DNA of 32,987 nucleotides, taken from Geobacteraceae bacterium GWC2_53_11. GTDB lineage: Bacteria; Desulfobacterota; Desulfuromonadia; Geobacterales; Pseudopelobacteraceae. Shown here piece by piece: positions 14,975 through 22,267 of the stretch. Where the stretch lies: NCBI GenBank assembly GCA_001802645.1, contig MGZJ01000005.1, positions 33,339 through 66,325 of the forward strand, read 5' to 3'. Position 1 is the first letter of the stretch. Each line of letters begins with the position of its first letter. The position numbers and the translations under genes are program-made. The notes beneath the pieces are model-generated. The model had not been told where the DNA came from and did no database searches. It worked only from the letters and a program-made list of their open reading frames with translations.

Positions 14975-17191
14975 TCATCTGATAACGGACTGTTGCGGTT
15001 TCGCTTCCGAAGCCGGGTCCGGAGTACCAAGCGTTAATCGGACCAACTGGGCAACCGTATTCATTTCAAGAATATGTAACGTAACCAGACGGGAGCGAAC
15101 CTGGTAAAAACGGTCATAGACATCGAGCAGGTCAAGGAGGGACTGGTTACCGGAAAGCATGCGTTTGGACATGGCCTCAGCAGCTGTTGAAATCGACTTC
15201 AATTCCTGATACCCCGAAGTTATGCGCTCGCGGGTTGTTGCAAGGGTTGCATAATTTGCGGAGAGCGTCTGAACAACACGGCGGCGCTGGTCGTCCAGGC
15301 GGTACTGCAGCTCTTTATGTCGCGCCGTACGTTCGACATGGTTCTGGTAGTCAGCTCCGCCGCTGTAAAGGCTCCAGTTCAGCACCATCATGAGGCGCTG
15401 GTCTTTCTGTCCGGCTGAACTGGTACTCCCCCCGGCGTGAAGAGAGTAATTATTGCTGTATTCCGCATCGACGCGAGGCAGGTAACGGGCTTTTGCAGCT
15501 GTTTTGTCGATTGTTGCAGCTTCTATTTCAGCGTTAAGAGAAGCAATTTCCGGATTTGATTTCATAGCCGTCGTAACGGCCACATCGAGGGTTTTCGGCA
15601 GCTGCGAAGCTCCAATATCGTCAGGCACCGGGATACGAATTCTCTTCGGCACGATGTTTGTCAAACGTACGAATTCAATCCCGGCCGCCGCATGCGCAGA
15701 CTCCTGCTCAAGGCGGGAGGAGAGCGTAGCCTGTCTGCGTGCACGCACACGGGCCATGTCGGATACACTTGCCGCACCGGCACTGGCCCGTTTTTCAATA
15801 TAGCTAAGCAGGTCCGCAAGCTGAGTTTCAAAGTCACGCGTCATATCAACCTGCAGGCGACTTGATACCAGGGAAAGATAGGCATTGGCGGTAGAGATGT
15901 AGGTATCTCCGTCGCTCACACGATAATTCTCTCCGCGTGCCTGTTCGATAACCTTGCGACGCTGCCAGTCCCTGAAGCTGGGCAGGTCAAACAGGGACTG
16001 GCGTACGGTAAGTGATGCATCAGTGCGTGAGTGCATATCAGAGGAAATCGGGCGACCGGTATCTTTGTCAATTGCCACGGAAGGGTCAGAAATTTCCAAC
16101 CCGTAGTTGGCACGTACTGCCACGGAAGGGAGCAAAAGAGCAAGAGCCTGCCCGGTCTGAGCTTTGGCCTGTTCTGTGCGTGCTGAAGCCGCATGGCTGT
16201 CACGACTGAAATTCCGCCCGGCATAAATCGACGCCAGAAGATTCGTCTCAGTCACCAATCCCGCAGATTCATTTTCTACGATCTGGTTTTTAGCCATATT
16301 TTGCACAAACAACCCGTCAGCATCTGATAACACGGAGATATCAGACATGCCGGCCAATCCCGCCAGGTTCTCTGTTGGGGACGCGGCAACACCGGTGTCA
16401 ACGCCATTAGCCGGTGATTTTGCGCTGTCCGGTGCTGTCACAGGCGCTGAAGACGGGGATGCTTCCTGAGCCGGGACGTTTTCTGCAGCCGACGCTGCCT
16501 GAGCTGACACAGAAGTATCAACGGATGCCGGTGCGGTAATTTCGGGCGTTTGCACTGCAGAAGACCGAGGCGTTTCTTGAGGGACGACTGATGCTGTAGC
16601 TGCTATGGCCGCGATTTGGGGGGACTCTGACAGATCCGCTTTTGTACGAAGAGTGTTGTGCCTGACCTGCACCGTAGCGATGGCAATATTTGAATTCCCA
16701 CCTCCCCGACTGATGGCGGAAGCATAGCTGACCGCACGAGAGGACTTGCTGACGGCTGTTACTTCTGACAGAAAACTGACTGTTGCAGAATGTTCCGGCG
16801 CTAGATTTCCAACCAGAAACACCATGGATTGCCCATCGGCTGAAACAGATGGGTCAGGACAACCGATGCCGTTCAATTGAGCCGAACCGCTCTTGTACCT
16901 GAATCCGCCAGGGAGCATCGTGAGAATTCGTGTATCAGATGCGGCTTCAGACCTGGTCGAATTAGCCACGGTCAACTCATAGTTGATAAATTCACCGGGA
17001 GTTACATCCTTACGTTCAACGGCAAGCTCCACCCTCAAAATAGCCGAGCCTTGATTGCCGGAGGGAGCAGACGCGGGGCTAACGTCCCCTGGCTGAAATA
17101 CGGCGGCTGCATTCGTTGTAATCGGTGTCAAAAATAAATGTATACATAAAACAAGGACACACCAGACACACCTCTTAATTCTGTCAATCAC
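14975..17191 (-). CDS. TolC-family outer-membrane channel with N-terminal DUF11-like domain
   Basis: This 738-residue protein is probably the outer-membrane exit channel for the adhesin (SiiC-like role). I chose GTG 17191 because AAGGAG lies exactly seven bases upstream; a TTG at 17227 in the same frame is the alternative. A signal peptide (residues 1-30, ending TTNAAA) is followed by a DUF11/conserved-repeat type Ig-like domain (about 51-178) with VTPGEFINYELTVAN and GNLAPEHSATVSF. An Ala/Ser/Pro-rich linker (about 179-275) then leads to an outer-membrane efflux protein domain (about 300-738) with the two helical-barrel halves, including LTVRQSLFDLPSF and MVLNWSLYSGG. Ordinary TolC proteins are about 430-500 residues and lack the leading 270. 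It is first in the operon, with 94 bases before the MotB-like gene. Confidence 0.85.
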   Translation of the reverse strand: MIDRIKRCVWCVLVLCIHLFLTPITTNAAAVFQPGDVSPASAPSGNQGSAILRVELAVERKDVTPGEFINYELTVANSTRSEAASDTRILTMLPGGFRYKSGSAQLNGIGCPDPSVSADGQSMVFLVGNLAPEHSATVSFLSEVTAVSKSSRAVSYASAISRGGGNSNIAIATVQVRHNTLRTKADLSESPQIAAIAATASVVPQETPRSSAVQTPEITAPASVDTSVSAQAASAAENVPAQEASPSSAPVTAPDSAKSPANGVDTGVAASPTENLAGLAGMSDISVLSDADGLFVQNMAKNQIVENESAGLVTETNLLASIYAGRNFSRDSHAASARTEQAKAQTGQALALLLPSVAVRANYGLEISDPSVAIDKDTGRPISSDMHSRTDASLTVRQSLFDLPSFRDWQRRKVIEQARGENYRVSDGDTYISTANAYLSLVSSRLQVDMTRDFETQLADLLSYIEKRASAGAASVSDMARVRARRQATLSSRLEQESAHAAAGIEFVRLTNIVPKRIRIPVPDDIGASQLPKTLDVAVTTAMKSNPEIASLNAEIEAATIDKTAAKARYLPRVDAEYSNNYSLHAGGSTSSAGQKDQRLMMVLNWSLYSGGADYQNHVERTARHKELQYRLDDQRRRVVQTLSANYATLATTRERITSGYQELKSISTAAEAMSKRMLSGNQSLLDLLDVYDRFYQVRSRLVTLHILEMNTVAQLVRLTLGTPDPASEAKPQQSVIR

Positions 17192-17255
17192 GAACGAGCT
17201 CCTTACATTGCATACCCCACCTGCCAACCTACCCAGAGGGATAGAAATTTTTTAA

Positions 17256-17283
17256 ACTATCATCATAAACTACTGATAGTCAA
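17256..17283 (-). promoter_or_regulatory. Candidate sigma70 promoter of the adhesin secretion operon with overlapping inverted repeat
   Basis: On the minus strand TTGACT (17278-17283) is followed after 16 bases by GATAGT (17256-17261), a four-of-six match to the -10 box. The arms ACTATCA (17256-17262) and TGATAGT (17274-17280) form a perfect 7-bp inverted repeat with an 11-base spacer that covers both boxes, as an operator would. Confidence 0.4.
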
Positions 17284-17414
17284 TGCTATTTAATGTGTTT
17301 TATGTTGTATACCAGGTAGCCAGCAGTGGGTAGTCAGCATGAGGGTATACCGGTCGCAGATTAGCCCGAGTGCAATTTTCTCTACAGGCAACAATTCATC
17401 AGGAATTGACGGGC

Positions 17415-17443
17415 TTGTATTTATTCGGGATGGCAGGTATAAA
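17415..17443 (+). promoter_or_regulatory. Candidate sigma70 promoter for trpG/pabA
   Basis: TTGTAT and TATAAA are separated by 17 bases. The -10 box matches five of six consensus bases; the -35 box is weak. Transcription would start near 17450 and leave a leader of about 80 nt before the ATG at 17533. Confidence 0.4.
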
Positions 17444-17532
17444 ATGAAGTACTACTATGTGTACCGGCGAGGCAGGCAGCATGTTCAGCCGGGAAACATT
17501 GCTATTATTAAACAGCAAGAGGTTATAAATTC

Positions 17533-18105
17533 ATGCTACTGATGATTGATAACTACGACTCATTCACCTTCAATATTGTCCAGTATTTTGAACAGCTTGG
17601 CGAGATTGTCCAGGTGCATCGCAACGACAGGATTTCCCTGGATGAAATCGAAGCGCTCCAACCGGAGCGTCTGGTCATTTCCCCCGGCCCCTGTTCGCCG
17701 GAGCAAGCAGGCATTTCCGTTGCTGCCATCAAGCATTTTTCCGGAAAGATTCCCATTCTGGGCGTCTGCCTCGGGCACCAATCCATTGGATACACTTTTG
17801 GCGGCACGGTACAACGCAGTGTTTCACTGATGCACGGCAAAACGTCGCCTATCATGCATAACGGCCAGGAGCTGTTTTCAGGTTTGCCCAACCCTTTCCT
17901 GGCAACCCGTTATCATTCCTTGATCGTTGACCGCCCTACCCTCCCTGAATGCCTGGAAGTAACGGCCTGGGTGGAAAACGGTGAAATAATGGGATTGCGC
18001 CATAAGGAACTGCCGATCTGGGGTGTCCAGTTTCACCCCGAGTCGATTCTCACCGAGTACGGCATGGATTTGCTCAGAAACTTCCTGACTATCAGTAATG
18101 GCTGA
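17533..18105 (+). CDS. trpG/pabA: Glutamine amidotransferase subunit of anthranilate/aminodeoxychorismate synthase
   Basis: This 190-residue class I glutamine amidotransferase supplies ammonia to a chorismate-using synthase, for tryptophan or folate. The N-terminus [14 protein letters not shown] is typical. [11 protein letters not shown], the nucleophile elbow [10 protein letters not shown] (Cys79) and FHPES (His168, Glu170) complete the catalytic triad. Length and start agree with the family. AGAGG lies ten bases before ATG 17533. No trpE, trpD or pabB is adjacent, so the sequence alone cannot decide between TrpG and PabA, and the protein may serve both. Other genes here also make or use chorismate (aro cluster, mqnA), though on the opposite strand. 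Confidence 0.93.
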   Translation: MLLMIDNYDSFTFNIVQYFEQLGEIVQVHRNDRISLDEIEALQPERLVISPGPCSPEQAGISVAAIKHFSGKIPILGVCLGHQSIGYTFGGTVQRSVSLMHGKTSPIMHNGQELFSGLPNPFLATRYHSLIVDRPTLPECLEVTAWVENGEIMGLRHKELPIWGVQFHPESILTEYGMDLLRNFLTISNG

Positions 18106-18144
18106 CACCTCCGCAAACAGTCCGTGTTACCGTTATTTTTTCCG

Positions 18145-18172
18145 TTGACTTTTCCCGACAAGAATTGATACA
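18145..18172 (+). promoter_or_regulatory. Candidate promoter of the PxxKW gene
   Basis: TTGACT at 18145-18150 is followed after 16 bases by GATACA, a weak -10 box. It lies in the 106-nt gap after trpG/pabA and 40 bases before the gene, which also has a terminator of its own. Confidence 0.35.
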
Positions 18173-18211
18173 GTGACTATTCGTTGGAGAACAAATTCAG
18201 GAGGATGAAGC

Positions 18212-18505
18212 ATGAAGTGTCAGACCGTACTTGCAGGTACCGAGTGTACCTTTTGGGGAAAACAGGGTTGTATATTTACTGGAGGTTCCTGCCAGACTAT
18301 CGCCGAAAATTGTGAAGGGTGCGAACGCATCGTAACCGGAAGCATTGGCCAGGTCTGCAGCGCATATCCGGCACCGGAGAAAAAATGGATCGGTGGAATC
18401 TGCAACTTCGCTTCCCACGTTAAGATCGAAATCAAGGTTGATGATGCCAAAACCAACCCGCTCAAAGCTTCCAAAAAAGCTGCCGGTGCCAAGAAGAAAA
18501 AATAA
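18212..18505 (+). CDS. PxxKW family cysteine-rich protein
   Basis: This small 97-residue protein has eight cysteines (positions 3, 12, 20, 27, 34, 37, 49 and 64), including a CEGC pair, the family signature PEKKW at 56-59, and a Lys/Ala-rich C-terminal tail ending in KKKK. There is no signal peptide or membrane helix. The cysteine pattern suggests metal or Fe-S binding or disulfides, but the family has no assigned function that I know of. AGGAGG precedes ATG 18212 by about seven bases, a strong ribosome site. It appears monocistronic, with a likely promoter before it and a strong terminator after it, consistent with high, independent expression. Confidence 0.85.
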   Translation: MKCQTVLAGTECTFWGKQGCIFTGGSCQTIAENCEGCERIVTGSIGQVCSAYPAPEKKWIGGICNFASHVKIEIKVDDAKTNPLKASKKAAGAKKKK

Positions 18506-18529
18506 CAATCTTTATGTATCATACCGATC

Positions 18530-18557
18530 AAAGGGGGAATTTATTCCCCCTTTTTTT
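18530..18557 (+). terminator. Rho-independent terminator after the PxxKW gene
   Basis: AAAGGGGGAA, loop TTTA, TTCCCCCTTT forms a perfect 10-bp stem that runs into a T tract. It lies 25 bases after the stop of the PxxKW gene and 21 bases before the Nudix start, so Nudix expression needs read-through or a promoter I cannot place. Confidence 0.9.
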
Positions 18558-18578
18558 GTGCCGAAAGGATGAAGCCTC

Positions 18579-19046
18579 ATGTCATTCAACACCCTCACCT
18601 GCCCCTCATGTGGTTCCCCTGTCAGACAATACCGCAATCCTTTTCCAACTGTAGACATCATCATCGAACTCGATAGCGGCATTGTTTTAATTGAACGCAA
18701 GAACGAACCTTTGGGATGGGCACTACCGGGAGGCTTTGTCGACTACGGGGAATCACTGGAATCAGCCGCTTTTCGGGAGGCACGAGAAGAAACTTCTCTG
18801 GATATTGCGGACCTGCGCCTGCTGGGCTGTTATTCTGACCCGATGCGCGACGCGCGCATGCACACCATTTCTACCGTATATATTGCATCAGCCTGCGGCG
18901 TACCCTGCGCAGCAGATGACGCACGGGAAGTAGCCATTTTCAGCCTGGATTCATTACCCGAACAACTCTGCTTTGACCACGCCCGCATTCTTTCAGATTA
19001 TGCGGCAACTAAAAAGGACCGGAATCCCCAATCCCTACCTGTCTGA
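18579..19046 (+). CDS. Nudix hydrolase
   Basis: This 155-residue protein probably hydrolyses a nucleoside-diphosphate-linked compound; the substrate cannot be told from sequence. A short CPSCG motif at residues 8-12 hints at a single zinc-knuckle half. It is followed by the Nudix fold. The Nudix box at about 52-74 reads G-x5-E-x7-REAREE-x-x-L, with all the metal-binding Glu residues present and Ser in place of the usual last Gly. The segment WALPGGFVDYGES just before and into it is typical of ADP-ribose or NADH pyrophosphatase-like members. AAAGGA lies about ten bases before ATG 18579. The gene ends five bases from the stop of the convergent GGDEF-EAL gene. Confidence 0.9.
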   Translation: MSFNTLTCPSCGSPVRQYRNPFPTVDIIIELDSGIVLIERKNEPLGWALPGGFVDYGESLESAAFREAREETSLDIADLRLLGCYSDPMRDARMHTISTVYIASACGVPCAADDAREVAIFSLDSLPEQLCFDHARILSDYAATKKDRNPQSLPV

Positions 19047-19051
19047 CAGCA

Positions 19052-21427
19052 TCACCCGGCAGACCCCATATCAGCAATATTCCGCTTCAGGACGGCAATA
19101 AATTCTTCCGACGGCAGCGGACGGCTGAACAGAAAGCCCTGAACCTGACCGCAGTTGTTTTCCTTGAGGAAGTCGTACTGTTCCTGAGTTTCAACCCCTT
19201 CGGCAATGACGTTCAGATTCAGGCTGTTCCCCATGGCAATAATTGCCGTGGCAATAGCCGCATCCGTGCTGTTCATGTTGACATCCTTGACAAATGATTT
19301 GTCTATTTTCAGCGTGTTGACTGAAAAACGCTTCAGATGGGCCAGTGACGAATAGCCGGTGCCGAAATCATCAATGGAAATATGAATGCCAAGATCCGTT
19401 ATTGCCGATAGTATGTTTTCCGCGTATTCAGGATGCTGCATTATCACGCTTTCAGTAATTTCAAACTCCAGGTTTTCAGGTGACATGCCGGTTTCTGTGA
19501 GTATGGTTCTGATCGTTGCCAGCATATTTTTATGTTGCAGCTGATAACCTGACAGATTGACCGCCACCCGTAGATGGGTGATGCCTTCGTTATGCCACAG
19601 AACATTCTGACGGCATGCCTCCCTGAGTACCCATTCACCCAGTTGGACAATCAAACCGGTTTCTTCCGCAAGCTGAATGAATTCGAGCGGCGATAACAAC
19701 CCCAACTCCGGATGCTCCCAGCGCACCAGCGCTTCCATGGCAACGATACGACCGTTAGTGGTATCAATCTTTGGTTGATAATACAGGCGGAACTGGTGCT
19801 GTTCCAACCCCTTGCGGAGGCTGTTTGCTATAACAAAGCGCCGGGAGGCATTCTGGTCCATCTGGTCGTTATAGAACTGGAAATTATTCCTTCCCAGCGC
19901 CTTGGCATGATACATGGCAATGTCAGCCTTCTTCATCATTGACTCGGTGTCGGGACCATCTTCCGGAAATACGCACCCGCCAAGACTTGCCGTTACAAAC
20001 AGCTCATGGTCTCCGAGCTGGAACGGTCGGGCAAGCGACTTCATGATCTTGTCCGCCAGCAGCGAAATATCGTCGCTCTGCGCGGTATTCGCCAGAAGGA
20101 TGATGAACTCGTCTCCTCCTATTCGTGCAACCGTATCAGTTTCCCTGAGCGTGGCCTGAAGACGGGAGGCAACCAGGCGCAGCAGATCGTCTCCGACGGC
20201 ATGTCCCAGGGTATCATTGATTATCTTGAACCGGTCAAGATCAAGGAACAGCAGGGCAAAGCCGGTTCCCTGGCGATGGGAGAGCGCCTTAGCCTGTGTT
20301 ATGCGATCATCGAGAAGAACCCGATTGGGAAGCCCTGTCAGGGAATCATGGTGGGCCAGGGAATAGAGGGCCGACTGAGCACGTTTCCGTTCGGAAATAT
20401 CGCGGCAAACCCCCCATACTCCGGAAGAATCTCCGTTGCGCCCCCCGGGAGTCAGACTCATTTCCACATCAACTGACTGCTCTCCGGAGATAGTAAATGC
20501 CACTTCAATGTGAGCCGGCTGGGATTTTTGCAGTACGTTTGCCATCAAATCAGCAAGACGGCTACGATCATCCTGATGAACCATCTCAAACAGGTTACCG
20601 GACACGGTTTGCCCTGACTTGTCAGCTTTCAGCGCCTCGGAAAACATCCGGTTTACGTACAGAAGTGCGCCTGCAGAATCAACACAGAATATCAAATCAT
20701 TTGCAGAGGTAATAAAACCGAGTAACGCATCTTCACTCTCCTGCACGCGAAGCTCATCCTTACGGATTGTCCCCATGAGAAAAGCAGCGATAAAGGCGAC
20801 TGTTGCATTCATCCCCGCCACCCAGCACCACATAAGCATCTGAAACAGAACGTTATGCTGCTGTGACGAATCGACAAAAGGCATCGACACGACCGGAATA
20901 AGATGCACACTTTCTGCGGTAATAAGCGCTCCATAGAGCGAGGCACCAAGCGTTCCACTCAGCCAGACATCCCGTCTATCTTCATAGAGAAAAGCGGATT
21001 CCAACGTAACGAGGAGATATACGGGCCAGAACCAGCTGAAAACGCCGCCGGTAAAATGGATCAGCACTGTAACAAAGAACAGGTCCAGCCCGATCTGCAG
21101 GTGAGTCAAATAGGAGAGTCTGGACAGGTAGAAGCAGTTTGAACTAAATAAATAGTTATAGAGAACAACTGCAAGAACCGTAAGCGACAAGAAGGTAACC
21201 TGATGGGAGGTAAATCTGAAGCCGATCAAACTGCATGAAAAACTGACGGCAGCTATCAACGCATACAGTGCAACCGCTCCCAGCATGATCCAACGTATCC
21301 GGGCCACTATATTGGCACGTACACAACGGTCATTAAGATGTTCTTCCGGGCTCGACAAACTGTCTGACCGGATAATCCCTGACAGAGTGCCAAACCAGGA
21401 GCTATTATTCTGGTTCTTCATTTTCAT
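19052..21427 (-). CDS. Membrane PAS-GGDEF-EAL protein (c-di-GMP synthesis and breakdown)
   Basis: This 791-residue sensor has an N-terminal membrane region of about six helices (about residues 40-215), a PAS domain (about 230-345, ending WGVCRDISERKRAQ), a GGDEF domain (about 350-520) and an EAL domain (about 530-785). The diguanylate cyclase active-site motif GGDEF is intact (RIGGDEFIILL), and so are the phosphodiesterase motifs (MEALVRWEHPE, EFEITES, DDFGTGYSSL, IAEGVET). Both activities are therefore possible, with the PAS or membrane domain choosing. It starts at ATG 21427, 21 bases after the mqnA stop, so it is likely the last gene of the tolC-mqnA-GGDEF/EAL unit. A link to the adhesin operon through c-di-GMP is possible but not shown by the sequence. 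Confidence 0.93.
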   Translation of the reverse strand: MKMKNQNNSSWFGTLSGIIRSDSLSSPEEHLNDRCVRANIVARIRWIMLGAVALYALIAAVSFSCSLIGFRFTSHQVTFLSLTVLAVVLYNYLFSSNCFYLSRLSYLTHLQIGLDLFFVTVLIHFTGGVFSWFWPVYLLVTLESAFLYEDRRDVWLSGTLGASLYGALITAESVHLIPVVSMPFVDSSQQHNVLFQMLMWCWVAGMNATVAFIAAFLMGTIRKDELRVQESEDALLGFITSANDLIFCVDSAGALLYVNRMFSEALKADKSGQTVSGNLFEMVHQDDRSRLADLMANVLQKSQPAHIEVAFTISGEQSVDVEMSLTPGGRNGDSSGVWGVCRDISERKRAQSALYSLAHHDSLTGLPNRVLLDDRITQAKALSHRQGTGFALLFLDLDRFKIINDTLGHAVGDDLLRLVASRLQATLRETDTVARIGGDEFIILLANTAQSDDISLLADKIMKSLARPFQLGDHELFVTASLGGCVFPEDGPDTESMMKKADIAMYHAKALGRNNFQFYNDQMDQNASRRFVIANSLRKGLEQHQFRLYYQPKIDTTNGRIVAMEALVRWEHPELGLLSPLEFIQLAEETGLIVQLGEWVLREACRQNVLWHNEGITHLRVAVNLSGYQLQHKNMLATIRTILTETGMSPENLEFEITESVIMQHPEYAENILSAITDLGIHISIDDFGTGYSSLAHLKRFSVNTLKIDKSFVKDVNMNSTDAAIATAIIAMGNSLNLNVIAEGVETQEQYDFLKENNCGQVQGFLFSRPLPSEEFIAVLKRNIADMGSAG

Positions 21428-21448
21428 ATAATCACCAGTACATCCATT

Positions 21449-22267
21449 TTACGGAGTAACAAAGTTCAACGCCGGAACAGCCGATACCAGGCCGATTTCG
21501 GCACATTTGGCGTAATAGAGCAGCAATCCTGCTTGCGCACGTTCATTGAAATGGTATGAGATATTATCGCGCCAATATCCAAGCAGCCGTTCATGCCCAA
21601 TCCAGGACAACTCTTTTTCTGACACTGCAACCTCCTCCAGACAACCGGGCACAAGCGCTTTTGCTTGAACAAGCTGGCGGGCAAGACTCTTCAGTTCTTC
21701 GCCGTCTGCGACCTCTCTGCGGCAGAGCCAGAGCGCAAAGACAAACGGATAACCGGTCCAGGAGTGCCACAGTTCGCCAAGATCATATACCAGCAGATCC
21801 GATGTTTCCAAAGACGCGCGCAGCGCCGAATCACCAATCAGCAACAGAGCGGATGAATCATCATCTCCCGGAGTTGCCGATGGCCTGGCAACCTCATAGG
21901 TACAGGAGCAATAGTACCTTTGACACAGCAGTATTTTAAGCAGGTTCACGGAAGTAGCTGACTCGGAGCTCAACAGGATTTTCCGGCCATCCAGTTGTTC
22001 AATGGGAATCCTGGAGAAAAGAAGTACGCTTGCCACGGCTCCGATACTTGAAATAGAGAGATTTGGCAGGATTTTATACCGATCCGGATGATAAGCGTAT
22101 TCAATTGAGGAGGAGGGGCACACATCAATATCACCGGACAGGAGCATTGAATTAAGCCTGGCCGGAACGCCCTTGACAAAGGAGTACGAGGAGCAGGAGA
22201 ACTGCTTGCGCAACACATGGAACAGCGGGGTGCAGTTCGCATATTCTATCTGGCCGATGGTAAGCAT
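21449..22267 (-). CDS. mqnA: Chorismate dehydratase, futalosine menaquinone pathway
   Basis: This 272-residue protein has the periplasmic-binding-protein-like MqnA fold. MqnA dehydrates chorismate to 3-enolpyruvoylbenzoate, the entry into the futalosine route to menaquinone. Family features visible are the N-terminus IGQIEYANCTPLF, GVPARLNSMLLSGDIDVCPS, SSIEYA, the SSESATSVNLLKILL strand-loop and LGELWHSWTGYPFVFALW. The size is normal. The ATG at 22267 shares one base with the stop of the preceding TolC-family gene, which indicates translational coupling; there is no strong ribosome site. Other mqn genes are not in the window. Confidence 0.92.
   Translation of the reverse strand: MLTIGQIEYANCTPLFHVLRKQFSCSSYSFVKGVPARLNSMLLSGDIDVCPSSSIEYAYHPDRYKILPNLSISSIGAVASVLLFSRIPIEQLDGRKILLSSESATSVNLLKILLCQRYYCSCTYEVARPSATPGDDDSSALLLIGDSALRASLETSDLLVYDLGELWHSWTGYPFVFALWLCRREVADGEELKSLARQLVQAKALVPGCLEEVAVSEKELSWIGHERLLGYWRDNISYHFNERAQAGLLLYYAKCAEIGLVSAVPALNFVTP

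Larger units (their letters stand above)
17192..17532. other. Divergent intergenic region of 341 nt between the adhesin operon and trpG/pabA
   Basis: No convincing gene is visible. The left half is A/T-rich and carries a candidate minus-strand promoter with an overlapping inverted repeat. The right half carries a candidate plus-strand promoter and an 80-nt leader. I looked for a c-di-GMP riboswitch core by eye and did not find one. Confidence 0.6.

Noticed and set aside
17192-17532. c-di-GMP riboswitch upstream of the adhesin operon
   Set aside because: I saw no match to the conserved riboswitch core by eye on either strand; a covariance-model search would be decisive.
17339-17542. A 67-codon open frame before trpG/pabA
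   Set aside because: It has no good ribosome site, overlaps the trpG/pabA start, and covers the best plus-strand promoter candidate.
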